Assembly: GCA_038231615.1 (NCBI GenBank) | Contig: JBBRLA010000118.1 | Location: 1-16,020 of the forward strand | Origin: JBBRLA01 sp038231615 | GTDB lineage: Bacteria > Myxococcota_A > Polyangia > Palsa-1104 > JAEUJZ01 | Direction of reading: 5' to 3' | DNA: 16,020 nt | Shown here: positions 14,309-16,020 of the stretch, one piece after another | Layout of the letters: each line of letters starts with the position of its first letter | Position numbering within the stretch: the stretch's first letter is position 1 | Program-made: the position numbers and the translations under genes | Notes under the pieces: generated by a model | The model's input: the letters and a program-made list of their open reading frames with translations, nothing else | What the model was told of the DNA's origin: nothing | Database searches by the model: none

Positions 14309-16020
14309 AGGCCGAAGGGGCGATGTGCGCCGCGGTGGACCTGTCCGGCATCGGCGGCGCCGAGGAACGCGGCTTCTACCGGGCGCTGTGCAAGAAGCTG
14401 GCAGAGGACCTGCACCTGCAAGTCGACGTCGCCGCCCACTTCGTCGGCGATCCCGGCGAGCCGCCCTCGCGGGCGCTCTTGCGCTTCCTCCGCGACCAGG
14501 TACTGGGCCGGACCGGCGGCCGAAACGATGGCCGAAACGATGACAAGATCGTCGTCTTTCTCGACGAAATCGACGCCATCCTGGGGGTGGCCTGGCCGCG
14601 GGACGACTTCTTCGCCACCCTGCGCGAGGCCGACAACCTGCGCGCCGAGGACCCCGCCTGGCTGCGCCTGAGCTTCTGCCTCCTGGGCGTCGCGTCCCCC
14701 GGCGAGCTCTTGCAGGACCCGGCGCGGACCCCCTTCAACACCGCCCGCGGCATCTGGCTTCTCGACTTCACCGATGAGGAGGCCGCGGCCCTTTTAGGGA
14801 ACCTGGCGGCGCTGCCCGGCGGGGCCGACCCCTGGCTGCGGGCCGTGCTCGACTGGACCGGGGGGCACCCCTACATGACCGCGCGGCTCTGCGAGTCGCT
14901 CGTGCAGCACCCGCCGGAGGGGACGCCGGAGGCGGAGCTGGCGGAGCGGGTGGACGAACTCTTCCTGTCGTCGGACGATCCGGCGGTGGGCTATCCCCAG
15001 ACGCGGCTGCGGGAGCGGATCGTGCCGGGGGTGTCGCTGCCCGAGGTCTATGGGCTTTATCGGCAGTTGTTGGCCGGCAAGGAGCCGGCCCTGCAGGCGG
15101 AGAACGGCGCGCAGATGGCGCTGCGCATGTGCGGCCTGGGGGCGCCGCGGCGGCGGGACGGCAAGCTGCACCTGTGCGCCACAAACCGGGTCTTCACCAC
15201 CGTCTACGATGCCGCCTGGCTTTCGGCCCGCGAGGCGGAGCGGCCCTTCTTCGAGCCGATGCAGCGCTGGCTGAAGTCGGGCAGGAGCGAAGACTTCGTC
15301 CTGCGCGGCGCGGCGCTGGCAGAGGCCGAGGCCTGGGCCGCCGAGCGGGAACTGGGGCAGAAGGAGGTGGAGTTCCTGCAGGCGGGGCGGGCCTTCGCGC
15401 AGCGCGTCCTTTTGGAGGCCGAACGCCAGGCCCGGCTGGAGGCCGAGAGCCGGGAGCAGGCGGCCCGCGTCCTGCGGCAGCGCATCACCGTGGCAGTCGC
15501 GCTCCTGGCCGCGATCGGGTTCGGGTGGCTGGCCTTTTACGCCAACCGGCAGGCCCGACAGGCCACGGATCAGAAGCTCCGCGCGGAAGGGGCCGAAAAG
15601 CAGGCGCGGGTGCGGACGCTGGAGCAGCGGAGCTATCTGGCCATTGTGAGAGGGGAGCGGCCCGGGGAGGAAGACTCCGCCCTCTTTGACGGGGCCGGTG
15701 CAGCCGCGGGGCTGCGGGACCTCAAGTTGCCGATCACCTCTGTCACAGCGGAGGGGCTCTGGACCAGCACCGTCGCCGCGGAGGCCTCGGTGAGCTTTCG
15801 CGGGCATGAGGCGCCTGTCACGAGAGCGGTGTTCTCGGGGGATGGGCAGCGGGTGGTGACCGCGAGTGATGACAATACGGCGCGGGTGTGGGACGCGGGG
15901 ACGGGGAAGGAGCTTCGGGTCCTGAAGGGCCACAGCGAAAGGGTCTATAGCGCGGGGTTCTCGGGGGATGGGCAGCGGGTGGTGACCGCGAGTGGGGACC
16001 AAACGGCGCAGGTCGGTAGT
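14215..16020 (+). CDS. AAA_35-type ATPase with transmembrane segment and WD40 repeats, both ends missing
   Basis: This frame has 602 codons, open to the window edge. It begins abruptly at LEALRAGHLCYVLAPRQIGK, normally preceded in this family by about 35-40 residues, and no upstream ATG exists in frame (the previous stop is at 13654-13656, the only nearby start-like codon a GTG at 13765). Counting from 14215, visible parts are a Walker A-like APRQIGKSS (14-22), Walker B KIVVFLDEID (111-120), the family motif WTGGHPYMTARLCESL (214-229), a basic/Glu-rich helix (about 368-422), a transmembrane helix ITVAVALLAAIGFGWLAFY (424-442), and WD40 repeats from RGHEAPVTRAVFS (529-541). Such proteins are cytoplasm-facing NTPase scaffolds of unknown signalling role. 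The start given is the first residue I can align, not a real initiation codon. Confidence 0.75.
14518..14541 (+). repeat. 12-bp tandem duplication before Walker B
   Basis: GGCCGAAACGAT is present twice back to back (14518-14529 and 14530-14541), encoding GRNDGRND in the loop just ahead of the Walker B strand. It keeps the frame and probably lies in a surface loop. It is a simple slippage duplication. Confidence 0.7.
15832..15994 (+). repeat. Near-identical WD40 repeat units at DNA level
   Basis: A 37-base segment at 15832-15868 recurs without change at 15958-15994, an offset of 126 bases, exactly one 42-residue WD40 unit. It encodes FSGDGQRVVTAS in both copies. The bases between are diverged, but identity within this block at synonymous sites implies recent duplication or gene conversion among blades. 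The second unit ends AQVGS where the first has ARVWD. Confidence 0.8.

Overview
The window is GC-rich DNA with strong G/C bias at third codon positions. It carries a gene mix typical of Myxococcota or other former Deltaproteobacteria: a von Willebrand A (vWA) lipoprotein, Cys-rich lipoproteins, a DUF1800/DUF1501 pair, a protein tail of Asp-Met and Pro repeats, pilin-like proteins fused to large extracellular domains, and an AAA-WD40 protein. The taxonomic call is inference from gene content. I see no tRNA, rRNA, CRISPR array, insertion sequence or integrase.

Layout. Bases 1-792 (minus) hold two overlapping half-size YeeE/YedE (thiosulfate-transport type) membrane proteins; the downstream one runs off the left edge. 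Bases 800-1703 are mostly non-coding or degraded: a C-terminal gene remnant, a low-complexity tract readable as poly-Asp/Glu or poly-Leu/Val depending on strand, and a short direct repeat. Then come a vWA-domain lipoprotein (1704-3320, plus), a small antitoxin-like protein with no toxin beside it (3459-3815, minus), and a secreted protein with a zinc phospholipase C/P1-nuclease-like motif (3992-5632, plus). That last gene is followed in frame, after a TGA, by 41 sense codons of Lys-rich coding-like sequence. A strong hairpin and a sigma54-like -24/-12 element lie before the DUF1800-DUF1501 operon (5984-8929). A PilW-like prepilin (9043-10071, plus) converges, with 9 bp between stops, on a 683-residue protein joining a PilX-like N-terminus to a Vgb/NHL-type beta-propeller (10081-12132, minus). 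A Cys-rich lipoprotein (12512-13135) and a secreted BNR/YCF48-like protein (from 13331) follow. Near 14215 the latter breaks out of frame into the middle of an AAA_35-type ATPase with C-terminal WD40 repeats, which runs to the right edge.

How the genes may work together. Nearly everything from 1704 to 14214 is predicted to be exported: two lipoproteins, one Sec-secreted enzyme-like protein, a Tat-type DUF1501 protein, two pilin-like proteins and a secreted propeller. I infer a cell-surface module in which a pseudopilus or pilus tip carries a propeller adhesin, with DUF1800/DUF1501 and vWA partners. That is a hypothesis from co-location; no substrate can be named.

The most noteworthy points are the out-of-frame propeller/AAA junction, the single-chain PilX-propeller protein with a calcium-loop-like motif, and the TGA-separated Lys-rich tail.
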